Below are positions 9,066 to 18,259 of a stretch of 43,960 bases of DNA, piece after piece. Position 1 is the first letter of the stretch; each line of letters starts with the position of its first letter. A program made the translations under genes and the position numbers. The notes beneath the pieces were generated by a model. That model saw nothing but the letters and a program-made list of their open reading frames with translations. It searched no databases and was not told where the DNA came from. Source of the stretch: a virus; IMG/VR virus record IMGVR_UViG_3300031963_000293, positions 1-43,960 of that record; one strand, 5' to 3'.

Positions 9066-9827
9066 ATGCCCTCTCATTATGACACAAGTATCATAGACAA
9101 TTATGTAAAGAAAAGAGATTATGTAATTCACTTTACTCATATTCCAACGGGTGCAATAGTTTCTTTCCCAGCATTTCTTACTTCATTCACAGATACCTAT
9201 ACATCCAGTTGGGATGAAACTTCTGTATTTGGTAGAATGGACCAGATTTTTACTTTCAAGCAAACAACAAGGTCAATAAGTTTTTCGATAGATATTCCTT
9301 GCGCTGATGAAGAAGAGTCAAAGAGGTTCCTCGTAGACCTTAGAAGACTATCTAGGTTTTTGTATCCCACTTACGAAAATGACAGAAGCGCCACAACTAT
9401 GACAAAAGCACCATTGATTAGGATCAAATTTGCGAACTTCATTAGCGCAGATGCCAATGGTACTGGTTCAAAGGGGCTACTAGGAGTGATAAAAGATATA
9501 TCAATAGCACCGGTAGTGGACGCAGGTTTCTTCGATCCAGGTACTGAACTTTATCCAAAGGTATTTAAATTACAAGTTCCTTTTGATGTTATTCACGAAA
9601 GATATCCAGGAAACCCTATTGATGTTCCTGCTGGAACTGGTGAAGCAGAAGTACAAAGCTCAGATGATAAAAAGGTTGCGGTCAGTCTGGACGTTGGAGA
9701 AATTTCTTTCAATAATACCTCTACTGTTTCTGGTGAGGTGCTTATTGACCCTGAAAGCGAATATCAGTTCACACCAACAAAAAAGAAAGAAACAGCAGCC
9801 GCTGAAGCTGAAGTATTGAAGGGGTAA
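9066..9827 (+). CDS. Baseplate-tube junction protein (gp48/gp54-like paralog 1)
   Basis: A 253-residue protein clearly paralogous to the next gene. Both share FPAFLxxFTDxYxSxW, a GRxxxI segment, QTTRxIxFSIDIPxA, FLYPTY and a C-terminal ELYPKxxxLxxxxDV region. In T4 two paralogs, gp48 and gp54, follow the tape measure gene and cap the baseplate to start tube polymerisation; the position here is the same. The C-terminal 45 residues are acidic and differ from the paralog. Which of the two T4 proteins it matches cannot be decided from the sequence alone. Confidence 0.75.
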   Translation: MPSHYDTSIIDNYVKKRDYVIHFTHIPTGAIVSFPAFLTSFTDTYTSSWDETSVFGRMDQIFTFKQTTRSISFSIDIPCADEEESKRFLVDLRRLSRFLYPTYENDRSATTMTKAPLIRIKFANFISADANGTGSKGLLGVIKDISIAPVVDAGFFDPGTELYPKVFKLQVPFDVIHERYPGNPIDVPAGTGEAEVQSSDDKKVAVSLDVGEISFNNTSTVSGEVLIDPESEYQFTPTKKKETAAAEAEVLKG

Positions 9828-9830
9828 TGA

Positions 9831-10646
9831 ATGTATACTGATGCACCAATAAGAACTTATTCGGATATCAAAGGATATAATATTTCTTTTGAACGTGTTT
9901 ATGGAAAAGGAGATATCATTAGCTTTCCTGCTTTCTTAAAGGACTTTACAGACAACTATAGGTCAAACTGGACGGCAGATAATATCTACGGACGGCACGA
10001 GCCTATCTATTCTTTTGGACAAACAACAAGACAGATCAATTTTTCTATTGACATTCCAAGTGCTAGTTTAGAAGAAGGACAACAAAACTTTATAAAAGTA
10101 AAGAACCTTGCTACGTTCCTATACCCTACCTATACAAAAGTGAATGGTATTGCTAACGTTATTGATAAGACACCTTTGTTTCGTATTCGTTTCTCAAACC
10201 TTATTGGTAGAGGCTTTGATAGAAAGAACGGAGCTATACTCGGAAGAGTAAAAAGTGTTGCAGTATCTCCAGTTATTGAAAACGGTTTTTATGATGCTGG
10301 TAAAACTTTATATCCAAAGCTTCTAACTTTGACTATTGCTTTGGACGTTATGCACGAAGAAAGCCCAAGAACATTCCCAGGTTCTGTACAAGAAAAAGCT
10401 GCTTCCACTAAACCTAAGCCAGCAACTTCCGATAACCGCTTCTTTAGTGATAATGCGAAGCAACTAAACCAGAAAGAATACGAAAAAACAGAACAACAAA
10501 TACCAGAACAGCCAATTGATGGTCTTCAAAAAGCTAGAGATATATTAGGTGGTTCTGCTCAACAGTTGAACGATCCTTCTACTTTCCAGAGAATTCTTGA
10601 CTCTGCAAGCATGTTAGGCAACACTTCCAATAAACCTAAAAAGTAA
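9831..10646 (+). CDS. Baseplate-tube junction protein (gp48/gp54-like paralog 2)
   Basis: A 271-residue paralog of the preceding gene, sharing the FTDxYxSxW, QTTRQINFSIDIPSA and FLYPTY motifs over residues 30-190. After about residue 190 it has a divergent Lys/Gln-rich tail. ATG 9831 lies four bases after the preceding stop with AAGGGG upstream, so the two are co-translated. T4 gp48 and gp54 form successive rings between hub and tail tube; the same division of labour is inferred here. Confidence 0.75.
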   Translation: MYTDAPIRTYSDIKGYNISFERVYGKGDIISFPAFLKDFTDNYRSNWTADNIYGRHEPIYSFGQTTRQINFSIDIPSASLEEGQQNFIKVKNLATFLYPTYTKVNGIANVIDKTPLFRIRFSNLIGRGFDRKNGAILGRVKSVAVSPVIENGFYDAGKTLYPKLLTLTIALDVMHEESPRTFPGSVQEKAASTKPKPATSDNRFFSDNAKQLNQKEYEKTEQQIPEQPIDGLQKARDILGGSAQQLNDPSTFQRILDSASMLGNTSNKPKK

Positions 10647-10692
10647 GCTTACAAGTATTAGAATAAGAAACTAAATACTATAAGGTGATAAA

Positions 10693-11034
10693 ATGGGACG
10701 TTACGACGGAAGAACTATTGCTAGAAACGAAGAAGAAACTTATGCTGACCTCCTGAATGATAAAGAGTTGAAGCATATCGATCAGTATCTAACTCCATCT
10801 ATTCCAACTGCAAATGTTGAGTCTAGTCTAGGTTTGACCAGAATTCAACATGTTTGGAAAGCTGGTGATCGCTTATGGAAATTATCTAGCCAATACTATG
10901 GCGATTCAACTTATTGGTGGCTGATCGCATGGTATAACCAGAAACCAACAGAAAACCATTTTGCTATTGGAGATATCGTTATTATCCCTACTCCATTTGA
11001 AAGAGCTTTGGCTTTGTATGGGAGAAATAAATAA
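10693..11034 (+). CDS. gp53: Baseplate wedge protein with LysM-like domain (gp53-like)
   Basis: A 113-residue protein. The C-terminal half matches the gp53/LysM pattern: VWKAGDRLWKLSSQYYGDS followed by YWWLIAWYN and GDIVIIP. T4 gp53 is larger (196 residues) and locks adjacent baseplate wedges together; LysM-like folds in phage tails act as structural adaptors rather than peptidoglycan binders. ATG 10693 follows AAGGTG, and the stop overlaps the next ATG by one base. Confidence 0.75.
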   Translation: MGRYDGRTIARNEEETYADLLNDKELKHIDQYLTPSIPTANVESSLGLTRIQHVWKAGDRLWKLSSQYYGDSTYWWLIAWYNQKPTENHFAIGDIVIIPTPFERALALYGRNK

Positions 11035-13679
11035 TGTCGGAACTTGGTTCTATCTTTACTCCAGAAGAACGCGCCGCGATGGATGCTAAGAGAACAGAAG
11101 AAGCTGCAAAACAGAGAGAAAAAGCTCGTTTAGAGGATGAACAGAGAAATCTAGAAGAAGACAGAAAGAAGACGCTCAATATCCATCCTTTTGATGAACA
11201 AGCTTTTCTTATGTTCAACCTAAAAAAGCTCGCACCTATTCATAACTCTATACATACCTTCGTTCATGGTACTTATGAAAAAGTAGATCTATTGAAAGGT
11301 CAGAATACTGCTCTTATAAACAGACTATTGAATTCGGATTTCTTCAAGAAAGAAGCCTTATTGAATTTGACTCCTGCACAAATTTCTGAACTTGTTCCAC
11401 AAATAAGGCTCTTCAAACAATATTATAAACCAAACCAAGACTTTGATAAAGAAATTGAATTACAGTTTCCAACTTATATTGGTTCGGTCGGAGATGTTCT
11501 AGGAGATATTGGTCGTTCTTCTTATGGTATACAGTCGTTTGACATTGACTCGCAAGGCACTACTTTCTTCACCGCAGACAAACAGTTTACGGCCAAGCTG
11601 GTTTTATATTTTCAGTCATTCGATCAACTAACGGCCAAAAGAACTAATTCCGATGGGCAACAATATACTTTCTTGGACTTGATAGTTCAACCACCTGTTG
11701 ACAGTCCAACTAGAGCTAACGTAAGCGATACCGAACCAGCGGCTCCAAAAAAACATAGAGATGTGTTCTCCGATCCGTTAGCTTTCAGAATAAGAGCCGA
11801 CTTGGGATGGGCTGTTGAACCTATAACATCAAACTCTGCGTTCTCTGCTAAAGAAGCTAGTAGCATGACAAGAGCGTTAAGAAACACGAAAATTTCTTTC
11901 TTTTTATATTCAACAGAACACGAAATAAATATAAATGAGAATGGTACTCTAACACTTACTGTTAGTTACATTGGTGCATTTGACTTTGCACAAAGAGATG
12001 TAAGAGCCGGTATTATTTTGAATAGTGCCCTAAAGAAAGAACTTGATGCTATTAGCAAAAATATACAGGATGCAACGGCTGAAACTCCTCCTCAAAAGCA
12101 GAGAGTTGAAGCAGCAAGACAAGAACTAATAAGTAGACAAACCACTATCTCTAAACAGGCTTTTGAATCGATAGTAAGAGAACTAATGGAAGGAGTTTCT
12201 GAGAGTGTGAACGGTAGTGGACCGACATACAGTAAGGTATATCAAAGCTCTATTTCTCGTCGTGCGGCTAGCCATTTTGCTGCTTATGCCAATGGGGTTG
12301 AAGCGCCACCGATAACCATTACAACCACAGAAGTACGAGAGACAAGAATAGGTACTGTCGGAGGAAGTCAGTTTGGTCCTGGTGGGGTGTATAATGCACA
12401 GATCAAAGAAGAGACAGTAACAGAGCTAAATGCCACTATAGACTTCTGCGACTTATCATGGACTCCAATAGACTTCGTTGATTCGGGAGTTTCTTATACT
12501 ATATTTGAACCAGTACAAATTACACCATATGAGAGAGTAACAATTGAAGACTTCAAAAAGGACGCTATCCTTGTTGATAGTAATGGTCAAGAATACATAA
12601 ATTTGAGTTGGTTCTACTTCGGAGATCTGATGGAGATCCTGATGAAGAGAGCATTCAACGAACAAGTATCAGATACAGAAAGTCTTATCCGAAGGTTCGG
12701 TAGTAATTTCTCAAAGAGAGTCAAGCTTATTCTAAGTGATATAGAATTGATAGACTATTGTACAGGTGAAGCCATAAGGGTCAATCTAGCTCATATACCA
12801 ATTTCAATGAAGAAGTTCACTACTTTCTTTTATAACAAGATCATAACTACAAGAAATTTGAATTATACAATTGACGACTTTATCAGAGATATGTTGAATG
12901 ATCTTGTAAAAGATATATTCCTAGATCGTTCTTATATTGCTGGTAGAAAGCTAAAACAAGACATAAAACTCAAATATCTAAATTTAGCAGTATATTCTAA
13001 AGAGAAGATGGTAGACCCTTTATACCCCACTTCTGAACTAGTCGTGCAGCCAGTTGGAGATATTGTTCGTGTAGATAGCATAAATGCAGATAACTTTCTA
13101 AGATCGTCAACAGTTCAGAGCGATGCTGAGAATTTTTATTTCTACCTAATGATATATCAAGATGTTTATGATCCTCAACAGTTGGTGGGCGACTACGATG
13201 AAGATAGAAAAAAAGGTATTCCACATATATTTATGGGAAGAGATCGTGGCATTGTAAAGAGTGTATCATTCCAAAGACAGCCAATTCCATATCAAAGAGA
13301 ACAGAGAATAGCTCAGGAAGGTAAGTCATTTGATCCTGTTGTAATATTAGCCTCTTTATACAATGTCAATATGGAAACTTATGGAAACACTTTATTTTTG
13401 TTAGGAACATACTTCTTCTTACTTCCAACTGGTATGGGTGGTGGGCTTGGACTTCCTAATAAAGCAGGTTCATTGGCAAACCTTATGGGCTTAGGAGGCT
13501 ACTATTTCGTAAATAAAGTAACTTGGTCTGTCTCTTCTGGTAAGTATACAACTAATGTTGAGGCCATTCATCAAGCAACTGGTGATCCAAGTTCAGAAGC
13601 AAATAAAACTCTTTATGCTCGCGGTAGAGGGCTAGCAATTACTGATAAGGCTGATAGTTCCATTGCAGCTTTCGGCTGA
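11034..13679 (+). CDS. Large unassigned baseplate/virion protein
   Basis: An 881-residue protein beginning with a charged, probably coiled-coil segment (residues 8-50). Two stretches resemble each other in layout: a beta-rich unit near residues 150-220 (TADKQFTAKLVLYFQSF) and another near 285-330 (ISFFLYSTEHEININ, then TLTLTVSYIG), suggesting duplicated structural domains. The C-terminal region is beta-rich. There is no signal peptide or clear membrane segment. Its place between the gp53-like gene and the end of the tail module argues for a baseplate component, but I recognise no named family. Confidence 0.7.
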   Translation: MSELGSIFTPEERAAMDAKRTEEAAKQREKARLEDEQRNLEEDRKKTLNIHPFDEQAFLMFNLKKLAPIHNSIHTFVHGTYEKVDLLKGQNTALINRLLNSDFFKKEALLNLTPAQISELVPQIRLFKQYYKPNQDFDKEIELQFPTYIGSVGDVLGDIGRSSYGIQSFDIDSQGTTFFTADKQFTAKLVLYFQSFDQLTAKRTNSDGQQYTFLDLIVQPPVDSPTRANVSDTEPAAPKKHRDVFSDPLAFRIRADLGWAVEPITSNSAFSAKEASSMTRALRNTKISFFLYSTEHEININENGTLTLTVSYIGAFDFAQRDVRAGIILNSALKKELDAISKNIQDATAETPPQKQRVEAARQELISRQTTISKQAFESIVRELMEGVSESVNGSGPTYSKVYQSSISRRAASHFAAYANGVEAPPITITTTEVRETRIGTVGGSQFGPGGVYNAQIKEETVTELNATIDFCDLSWTPIDFVDSGVSYTIFEPVQITPYERVTIEDFKKDAILVDSNGQEYINLSWFYFGDLMEILMKRAFNEQVSDTESLIRRFGSNFSKRVKLILSDIELIDYCTGEAIRVNLAHIPISMKKFTTFFYNKIITTRNLNYTIDDFIRDMLNDLVKDIFLDRSYIAGRKLKQDIKLKYLNLAVYSKEKMVDPLYPTSELVVQPVGDIVRVDSINADNFLRSSTVQSDAENFYFYLMIYQDVYDPQQLVGDYDEDRKKGIPHIFMGRDRGIVKSVSFQRQPIPYQREQRIAQEGKSFDPVVILASLYNVNMETYGNTLFLLGTYFFLLPTGMGGGLGLPNKAGSLANLMGLGGYYFVNKVTWSVSSGKYTTNVEAIHQATGDPSSEANKTLYARGRGLAITDKADSSIAAFG

Positions 13680-13702
13680 AACTCAAACATAGGTAATATA
13701 AA

Positions 13703-15067
13703 ATGAAATATAATATTTTGTATGGGGACAGAAGTGATAGGCTACTTGCGAATGATATTGCTCAGAGGTTCGTTGGTAACAATAACCTTGGAGCAAAAAA
13801 TAGCTTTGCTGCTAAAACCTTATATGATGAAGAAGCTTATTACTATGAAGGAATAGATAATTTAGCAGATCCATCAAAAGAAGTATATGAATTAGATCAA
13901 ATATATAAAATATTCAATGATACTTATCTACCTTTGTTTGGGACAGTTGATAAGAATATTATCGCATTGCAGCCAAAAAAACAATACCTTTCTTATTATG
14001 GCGGTAATAATGGAGGTTTTTCTGGTCTAGACTTCGTTATCAATGCTTATATCAATATGAAGAATTCTTATATCCAAGGTGTCTCGGAAGGTGGTGGTTT
14101 GAGTGGTGGTTCTGCACTTTCCGAAATGGAACTTGTAAAAGCTAGAGAAGACGGCCAAAAAGCATTGCAAGAAAACTTTGAAAATATAATAAATCAATTT
14201 ATCAATTTTGCTAAGATAGACCATCAAAACCGCAAAAAGATAATAACTCCACAAAATTTCATAAACTATTTCACTAATTTCCTTTTATCTAATTCCAAGA
14301 ATTTCTTCGCAACTTATTCTTCGTTTCTTCTTACTGATAAAATTGATATAAACTTCAACGGTCTATGCTTAGATATAGCAAACGTTAGTTATGAATTTGA
14401 TTCTGATAAAGTTAGAAATGTTATTATGGATCCTAACTTCACATATTACCTAAACACCGCTAAGTCATTTGGCTTCCTTGTTTGTAAAGAATACCCATCT
14501 AAGCTAATAGCAAATATAAATTCTTCTAAGATGAAAGCTTCTATTTGTGCTTGTGATAGGGAACATCTCAACGGCATCAATAGTAGTTTGGCTTCTTCTG
14601 AAGACATAGTAAACTACTATTATGAACCTGCTTATCTTTATGATATTGAATATCTGAGAACTTTATTTGTAATAGCTTACTCTTCGTTCTTAGATAACTT
14701 CGCAGTTGAAAGAATCAATAACTTCTACGATGGTCATATGCATTCAAAAAGAGTTACCAGGTTCTCGGATCAGTCAGACTTAGTTTATACAAGCCTAACA
14801 GATTCATTTTTGATTTCATTATATATTAGGCTGAAGAATTCAGAAATAAGAATCAAGTATGATAACTCTTCTCTTGAAAGGTTTGATAGAACCTCAAAGA
14901 TAATATATGATACATATGGTATAAATGATTCGCTGAAATACATCAACGAGAAACTTCGTCTTGCCCTTGAACCATTTATGCCCGATAAAAAGAACTTTGT
15001 CAACACAGAAAATTTCTCCCTTGATGAAGCACTCGGACTTATCAGACTTTCTCGCTATGACTATTGA
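13703..15067 (+). CDS. Unassigned structural-module protein
   Basis: A 454-residue protein rich in Asn, Tyr and Phe, with a Gly/Ser-rich spacer near residues 128-138. It looks soluble and mostly helical after residue 150. ATG 13703 has only a short AGG site and follows the preceding gene by 23 bases, so it is probably in the same transcript. It closes the virion module; the next gene is a DNA polymerase with its own sigma70-type promoter. Probably a virion or tail assembly protein; function unknown. Confidence 0.65.
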   Translation: MKYNILYGDRSDRLLANDIAQRFVGNNNLGAKNSFAAKTLYDEEAYYYEGIDNLADPSKEVYELDQIYKIFNDTYLPLFGTVDKNIIALQPKKQYLSYYGGNNGGFSGLDFVINAYINMKNSYIQGVSEGGGLSGGSALSEMELVKAREDGQKALQENFENIINQFINFAKIDHQNRKKIITPQNFINYFTNFLLSNSKNFFATYSSFLLTDKIDINFNGLCLDIANVSYEFDSDKVRNVIMDPNFTYYLNTAKSFGFLVCKEYPSKLIANINSSKMKASICACDREHLNGINSSLASSEDIVNYYYEPAYLYDIEYLRTLFVIAYSSFLDNFAVERINNFYDGHMHSKRVTRFSDQSDLVYTSLTDSFLISLYIRLKNSEIRIKYDNSSLERFDRTSKIIYDTYGINDSLKYINEKLRLALEPFMPDKKNFVNTENFSLDEALGLIRLSRYDY

Positions 15068-15094
15068 GAAAAGATTTTTCTTTTCCAAATGATC

Positions 15095-15123
15095 TTGACT
15101 CCCAAAAGGCGATGGGCTATTCT
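15095..15123 (+). promoter_or_regulatory. sigma70-type promoter before the family A polymerase gene
   Basis: TTGACT (15095-15100), a 17-base spacer and TATTCT (15118-15123). It lies in the short gap between the virion module and the polymerase gene, where transcription should switch from late to early. Confidence 0.6.
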
Positions 15124-15140
15124 TGTGGTGTGAGGGAAGA

Positions 15141-16322
15141 GTGCTATTCCAGACATTTGATACGAAAGGTGAATGTGCCGCTGTCTATCACGACGATAAA
15201 CTCGTCGCGGTTGACTCGGTTGACTTCACTACTGCTAAACAAACGTGGTCCTGGGCCTCTTATTTGCCTTCTGGGATTGACTATGCGAAGGTTTATGTTG
15301 GTGGCAGGGAACTAACGCAAGTTTGTCCAGAGGCTTATAAAGAAGAACTGGAGCGTGCTGAAAATAAACTCAAAGCCTTATATCGTTCGTTCATCTTGGC
15401 GAAGATCAACTTGAATGATGTTTGCTTTTATGATATTGTAAATAAAGGTTTCTTGACCGAGTATGCCCGAGTAAAGAACAAGGTGTGTGATTGGGTTTTC
15501 AGGAACGTTGAACGTCCTGCGAACCACGACTATCTTGTTGAATTATACTCTGTTCTTCACGACATTTCAACCCGTAAGTTGAATATCGATGACGCTGCTA
15601 TCCGGCAAGAAAGAACAAAGAGAAAGGTGCGTGAGTTTGAAGAGAAACTAAAAACTTATCCTCGTAAGATCGTTTATGACTTGTTCTCGTCAAAGACCGG
15701 ACGACTTGGCACGGAGAAAGATTCATTTCCCATTCTTCGCTTTGATAAAGACCTTCGTAGGTTTATCAAGCCAAATAACGATATGTTCTTGGAGATTGAC
15801 TATAACGCAGCGGACTTGCGTTCGCTGTTCCTTGTGAGAGGTAAAGAACAACCAAAGATCGACATTCACGACTGGAATATCCAGAATGTCTTTGGACCCA
15901 AAACTGATCGTGATTTAGCAAAGAAAATGATTTTTGGTTGGCTTTATGATCTAAATAAAAGAGACGATAGGCTTGAAAAAGTTTATGGTCGTGATTACTT
16001 AATAAGGAAGCATTGGAATGGTGAAGAAATTGAGAACCCATTTGGTCGTAAAGTCAAGTGTGATGAAGAACACGCTATTTCATATCTTATTCAAAGTACA
16101 ACCGCAGATTACGTTGGTAGAAAACTTATTGCTCTTTTCTCTCTCTTGAAAGGAAAGAAGTCTTATGTTGCTTTCTCTATCCACGACTCTATCGTGATTG
16201 ACTTTGACTGGTCCGAAAGAAGCCTTCTATTCTCTATTATGGAGATAGTCCGTAAGGAAGGGTTCGTAGCAACCTTGAAGGCTGGAAAAGATTTTGAGAA
16301 CCTAAAAGTGATTGACCTATGA
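15141..16322 (+). CDS. Minimal family A DNA polymerase (palm/fingers core)
   Basis: A 393-residue protein with all three polymerase A motifs: motif A DYNAADLR (D220), motif B R257-x3-K261-x3-F265-G-x2-Y and motif C with H348-D349 (IHDSIVIDF). A KTGRLGTE segment upstream matches the region before motif A in Pol I. It lacks recognisable 5'-nuclease and 3'-5' proofreading domains; the N-terminal 150 residues are short and unlike Pol I. The start is taken as GTG 15141 behind GAGGG, since the longer frame from TTG 15123 has no ribosome binding site. The window also encodes a DnaE polymerase, so this one may act in repair, gap filling or initiation. Confidence 0.8.
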   Translation: MLFQTFDTKGECAAVYHDDKLVAVDSVDFTTAKQTWSWASYLPSGIDYAKVYVGGRELTQVCPEAYKEELERAENKLKALYRSFILAKINLNDVCFYDIVNKGFLTEYARVKNKVCDWVFRNVERPANHDYLVELYSVLHDISTRKLNIDDAAIRQERTKRKVREFEEKLKTYPRKIVYDLFSSKTGRLGTEKDSFPILRFDKDLRRFIKPNNDMFLEIDYNAADLRSLFLVRGKEQPKIDIHDWNIQNVFGPKTDRDLAKKMIFGWLYDLNKRDDRLEKVYGRDYLIRKHWNGEEIENPFGRKVKCDEEHAISYLIQSTTADYVGRKLIALFSLLKGKKSYVAFSIHDSIVIDFDWSERSLLFSIMEIVRKEGFVATLKAGKDFENLKVIDL

Positions 16323-17152
16323 ACATCCTTGGCATTGGCGGCGTTGGAAGCCGAATCGCAAAACAGTTTGAGAAGTTTCCTCAATACAACGTTATCTGCG
16401 TCGATCACGAACCGCAGGTAGAAAGGACCATTCTTGTTAAGAAACAGAACGACCCCGAAGCCTACGAAGCGTCTAACATCGATTTAACATTATTGCGTGG
16501 CTGTTTGACTGCCGACGAGGTTATAATGTTTGTGTGTGGCGGTTCTCTTATCTCCGCACTTTCACTACGCATCCTTGAAAGCATCAAGGAAAAGCAAATA
16601 AGAATTGTTTACGTTATTCCAGACACATCGTTATTGAACCATAAGAAGATCCTGAATGAAAAGATCGTCAGGAATGTTCTCCAACACCTAACAAGATCAG
16701 GTAAGTTTGAGAGAATTTATTTGGTTGATAACCAAAGAATAGATCAAATTGCTGGCGACTTGCCGGTAATAGGTTATTGGGAACAAATAAACAACTTTAT
16801 CTCCAACACTATTCACATGCTTAACGTTTATCAGAATAACGCGCCCATTATGGGGAATATTGAAGAGCCTGGTCTTACAAACCGCATTTCTACCATAGGG
16901 CTAAAAGAAATCAATTCAGGCGAAGAAAAGATGTTCTATCCCCTTGACGGCACCCGCGAAGTGAATTATATTTATGTCATCAACGAGGAACGACTAAAAC
17001 AGTCAAGCGATTCGTTGAAGCGAATAAAAGAAGAAGTAAAGTCAAAAGCAACGGAACTAAAAACCGTTTCTTTCTCTATCTATGCAACAAAGTATGATAG
17101 AGACATAGCGTATGTTGTAGAACATACTTCATTCGTACAAGAACAGCGGTAA
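16319..17152 (+). CDS. Nucleotide-binding Rossmann or tubulin/FtsZ-like protein
   Basis: A 277-residue protein overlapping the polymerase stop (ATGA). It opens with a Gly-rich loop, MNILGIGGVGSRIAKQF, and a following strand ending in D (VICVDHE). A second loop-like segment near residues 71-83 (MFVCGGSLISALS) is followed by a helix and a VYVIPD strand. A helix near residues 153-170 contains NNFISNTIHMLN. This order resembles FtsZ/tubulin-like GTPases with a degenerate GGGTGTG signature, or a ThiF-type Rossmann fold. The family cannot be settled by eye. The position beside polymerase and SSB suggests a DNA-metabolism or phage-nucleus-type role, which is inference only. Confidence 0.6.
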   Translation: MNILGIGGVGSRIAKQFEKFPQYNVICVDHEPQVERTILVKKQNDPEAYEASNIDLTLLRGCLTADEVIMFVCGGSLISALSLRILESIKEKQIRIVYVIPDTSLLNHKKILNEKIVRNVLQHLTRSGKFERIYLVDNQRIDQIAGDLPVIGYWEQINNFISNTIHMLNVYQNNAPIMGNIEEPGLTNRISTIGLKEINSGEEKMFYPLDGTREVNYIYVINEERLKQSSDSLKRIKEEVKSKATELKTVSFSIYATKYDRDIAYVVEHTSFVQEQR

Positions 17153-17219
17153 GGATAAATCTCCTTATTGACTATAGGGCAAGTCCCACAACTAACCATA
17201 AATAAAGGAACAAAACAAA

Positions 17220-18002
17220 ATGGCTATTGATATCAGCAAGATGAAGGCAAAGCTTTCCGCAATTGAGAATAAGAGCGAGGGTGGTGGATCCAAGACCTCC
17301 GTTTTCTGGAAGCCCGTTGAGGGCGAGCAAGACATTCGCATCGTTAGTCCATCGGACGGCGATCCATTCCGCGACTTCCACTTCCACTATCTAGAGGTTG
17401 GCGGCAAGCGTAAGACCGTTCTTTGCTTGAAGAAGAACTACGGCGAGCAATGCCCTATTTGTGAGTTTGCCTCACAGACTTGGCGTGATGGTGTCGCCAA
17501 CAACGACGACGAAGACAAGAAGCTTGCAAAGTCTCTGTTCGTCAAGGAGCGTTATTTCTCTCCTGTCCTTGTTCGTGGTGAGGAATCCACAGGCATTCGT
17601 GTTTGGGGTTACGGGACCACAGTTTACAAGAAGCTTTTGAGCCTTGTTCTCAACCCTGACTACGGTGACATTACCGACACCGAGGAAGGAACTGACCTTA
17701 CTATTTCGTACTCTACGAAGACAGGTCGGCTTTTCGCAGAGACAGATGTGGCACCACGCCGCAAGACTTCTGCTCTTTGCTCCAAGGCAATCGGTGGCGC
17801 TGCACGTTGCGCCGAACTTCTTGACTCCATGCCAGAATTTGAATCTCTCTTTGAGCGTCTGACTTCTCAACAGGTCGCTAACCTCCTTGACGAGTTCCTT
17901 AGCGATCAGAATGGAGCAGGACCAGAAATTCAGAAGTTCAATTCGTCAGGTGATTCCGACGACCTTTTGAGTGCTGCTTTCCGAGAGATCAACGGTAAGT
18001 GA
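17220..18002 (+). CDS. Single-stranded DNA-binding protein (T4 gp32-like)
   Basis: A 260-residue protein of the gp32 type. The zinc site is visible as H54 or H56, C69, C78 and C81 (CPIC), close to the His/Cys3 site of gp32. The N-terminal residues 1-20 are basic, as in the cooperativity domain, and the C-terminus is acidic (GDSDDLLSAA) for partner binding. It coats ssDNA at the replication fork and in recombination. Codon use is strongly biased, consistent with high expression. It is followed within 260 bases by uvsX, its usual recombination partner. Confidence 0.85.
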   Translation: MAIDISKMKAKLSAIENKSEGGGSKTSVFWKPVEGEQDIRIVSPSDGDPFRDFHFHYLEVGGKRKTVLCLKKNYGEQCPICEFASQTWRDGVANNDDEDKKLAKSLFVKERYFSPVLVRGEESTGIRVWGYGTTVYKKLLSLVLNPDYGDITDTEEGTDLTISYSTKTGRLFAETDVAPRRKTSALCSKAIGGAARCAELLDSMPEFESLFERLTSQQVANLLDEFLSDQNGAGPEIQKFNSSGDSDDLLSAAFREINGK

Positions 18003-18010
18003 TTCACAAA

Positions 18011-18018
18011 CTATTTAT
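18011..18018 (+). promoter_or_regulatory. CTATTTAT late-type promoter element
   Basis: AACTATTTATCCC lies 28 bases before ATG 18039. A weak 6-bp inverted repeat (ATTCAC 18002-18007 with GTGAAT 18030-18035) encloses it, similar to but weaker than the promoter hairpins elsewhere in the window. Confidence 0.45.
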
Positions 18019-18038
18019 CCCATAAAGGGGTGAATAGG

Positions 18039-18248
18039 ATGTTTGAACGTTTTAATAGTTTGCCTGAAATGAGTAAGGCTGTAATAGTTTCTAGTGTTTC
18101 TTGGGTGATGGTGCTATGGCTACTGTCTCCCTTCATTGATTCACCAGTAAAAACATTAGAAAAGAAAACAGAACCCGTAGTTCATCTTGGTTCTGTTTAT
18201 GTTGCAGACCTTTCTCATTCCAGAGCAAACGCATTTGTAAAAAACTAA
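18039..18248 (+). CDS. Small single-pass membrane protein
   Basis: A 69-residue protein with one probable transmembrane helix at about residues 13-32 (KAVIVSSVSWVMVLWLLSPF), a short N-terminal segment and a polar C-terminal part. ATG 18039 has AGGGG eight bases upstream; an in-frame GTG at 18030 lies within that site and is unlikely to be used. A CTATTTAT element upstream suggests late expression, unlike its replication neighbours. A role at the cell envelope is possible; no family is recognised. Confidence 0.6.
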   Translation: MFERFNSLPEMSKAVIVSSVSWVMVLWLLSPFIDSPVKTLEKKTEPVVHLGSVYVADLSHSRANAFVKN

Positions 18249-18259
18249 ATGGAGTTTTA

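Noticed and set aside
15064-15315. 83-codon + strand frame at the start of the family A polymerase gene
   Set aside because: It overlaps the polymerase's 5' end in another frame, begins at TTG without an RBS, and would cover the sigma70-type promoter. The polymerase frame explains the region.
17168-17204. Possible promoter before the SSB gene (TTGACT at 17168, CATAAATA at 17197)
   Set aside because: The two elements are spaced 23 bases apart, too far for sigma70, and CATAAATA occurs only once as a T4-like late box. There is also a weak, bulged inverted repeat. Not enough to call a promoter.
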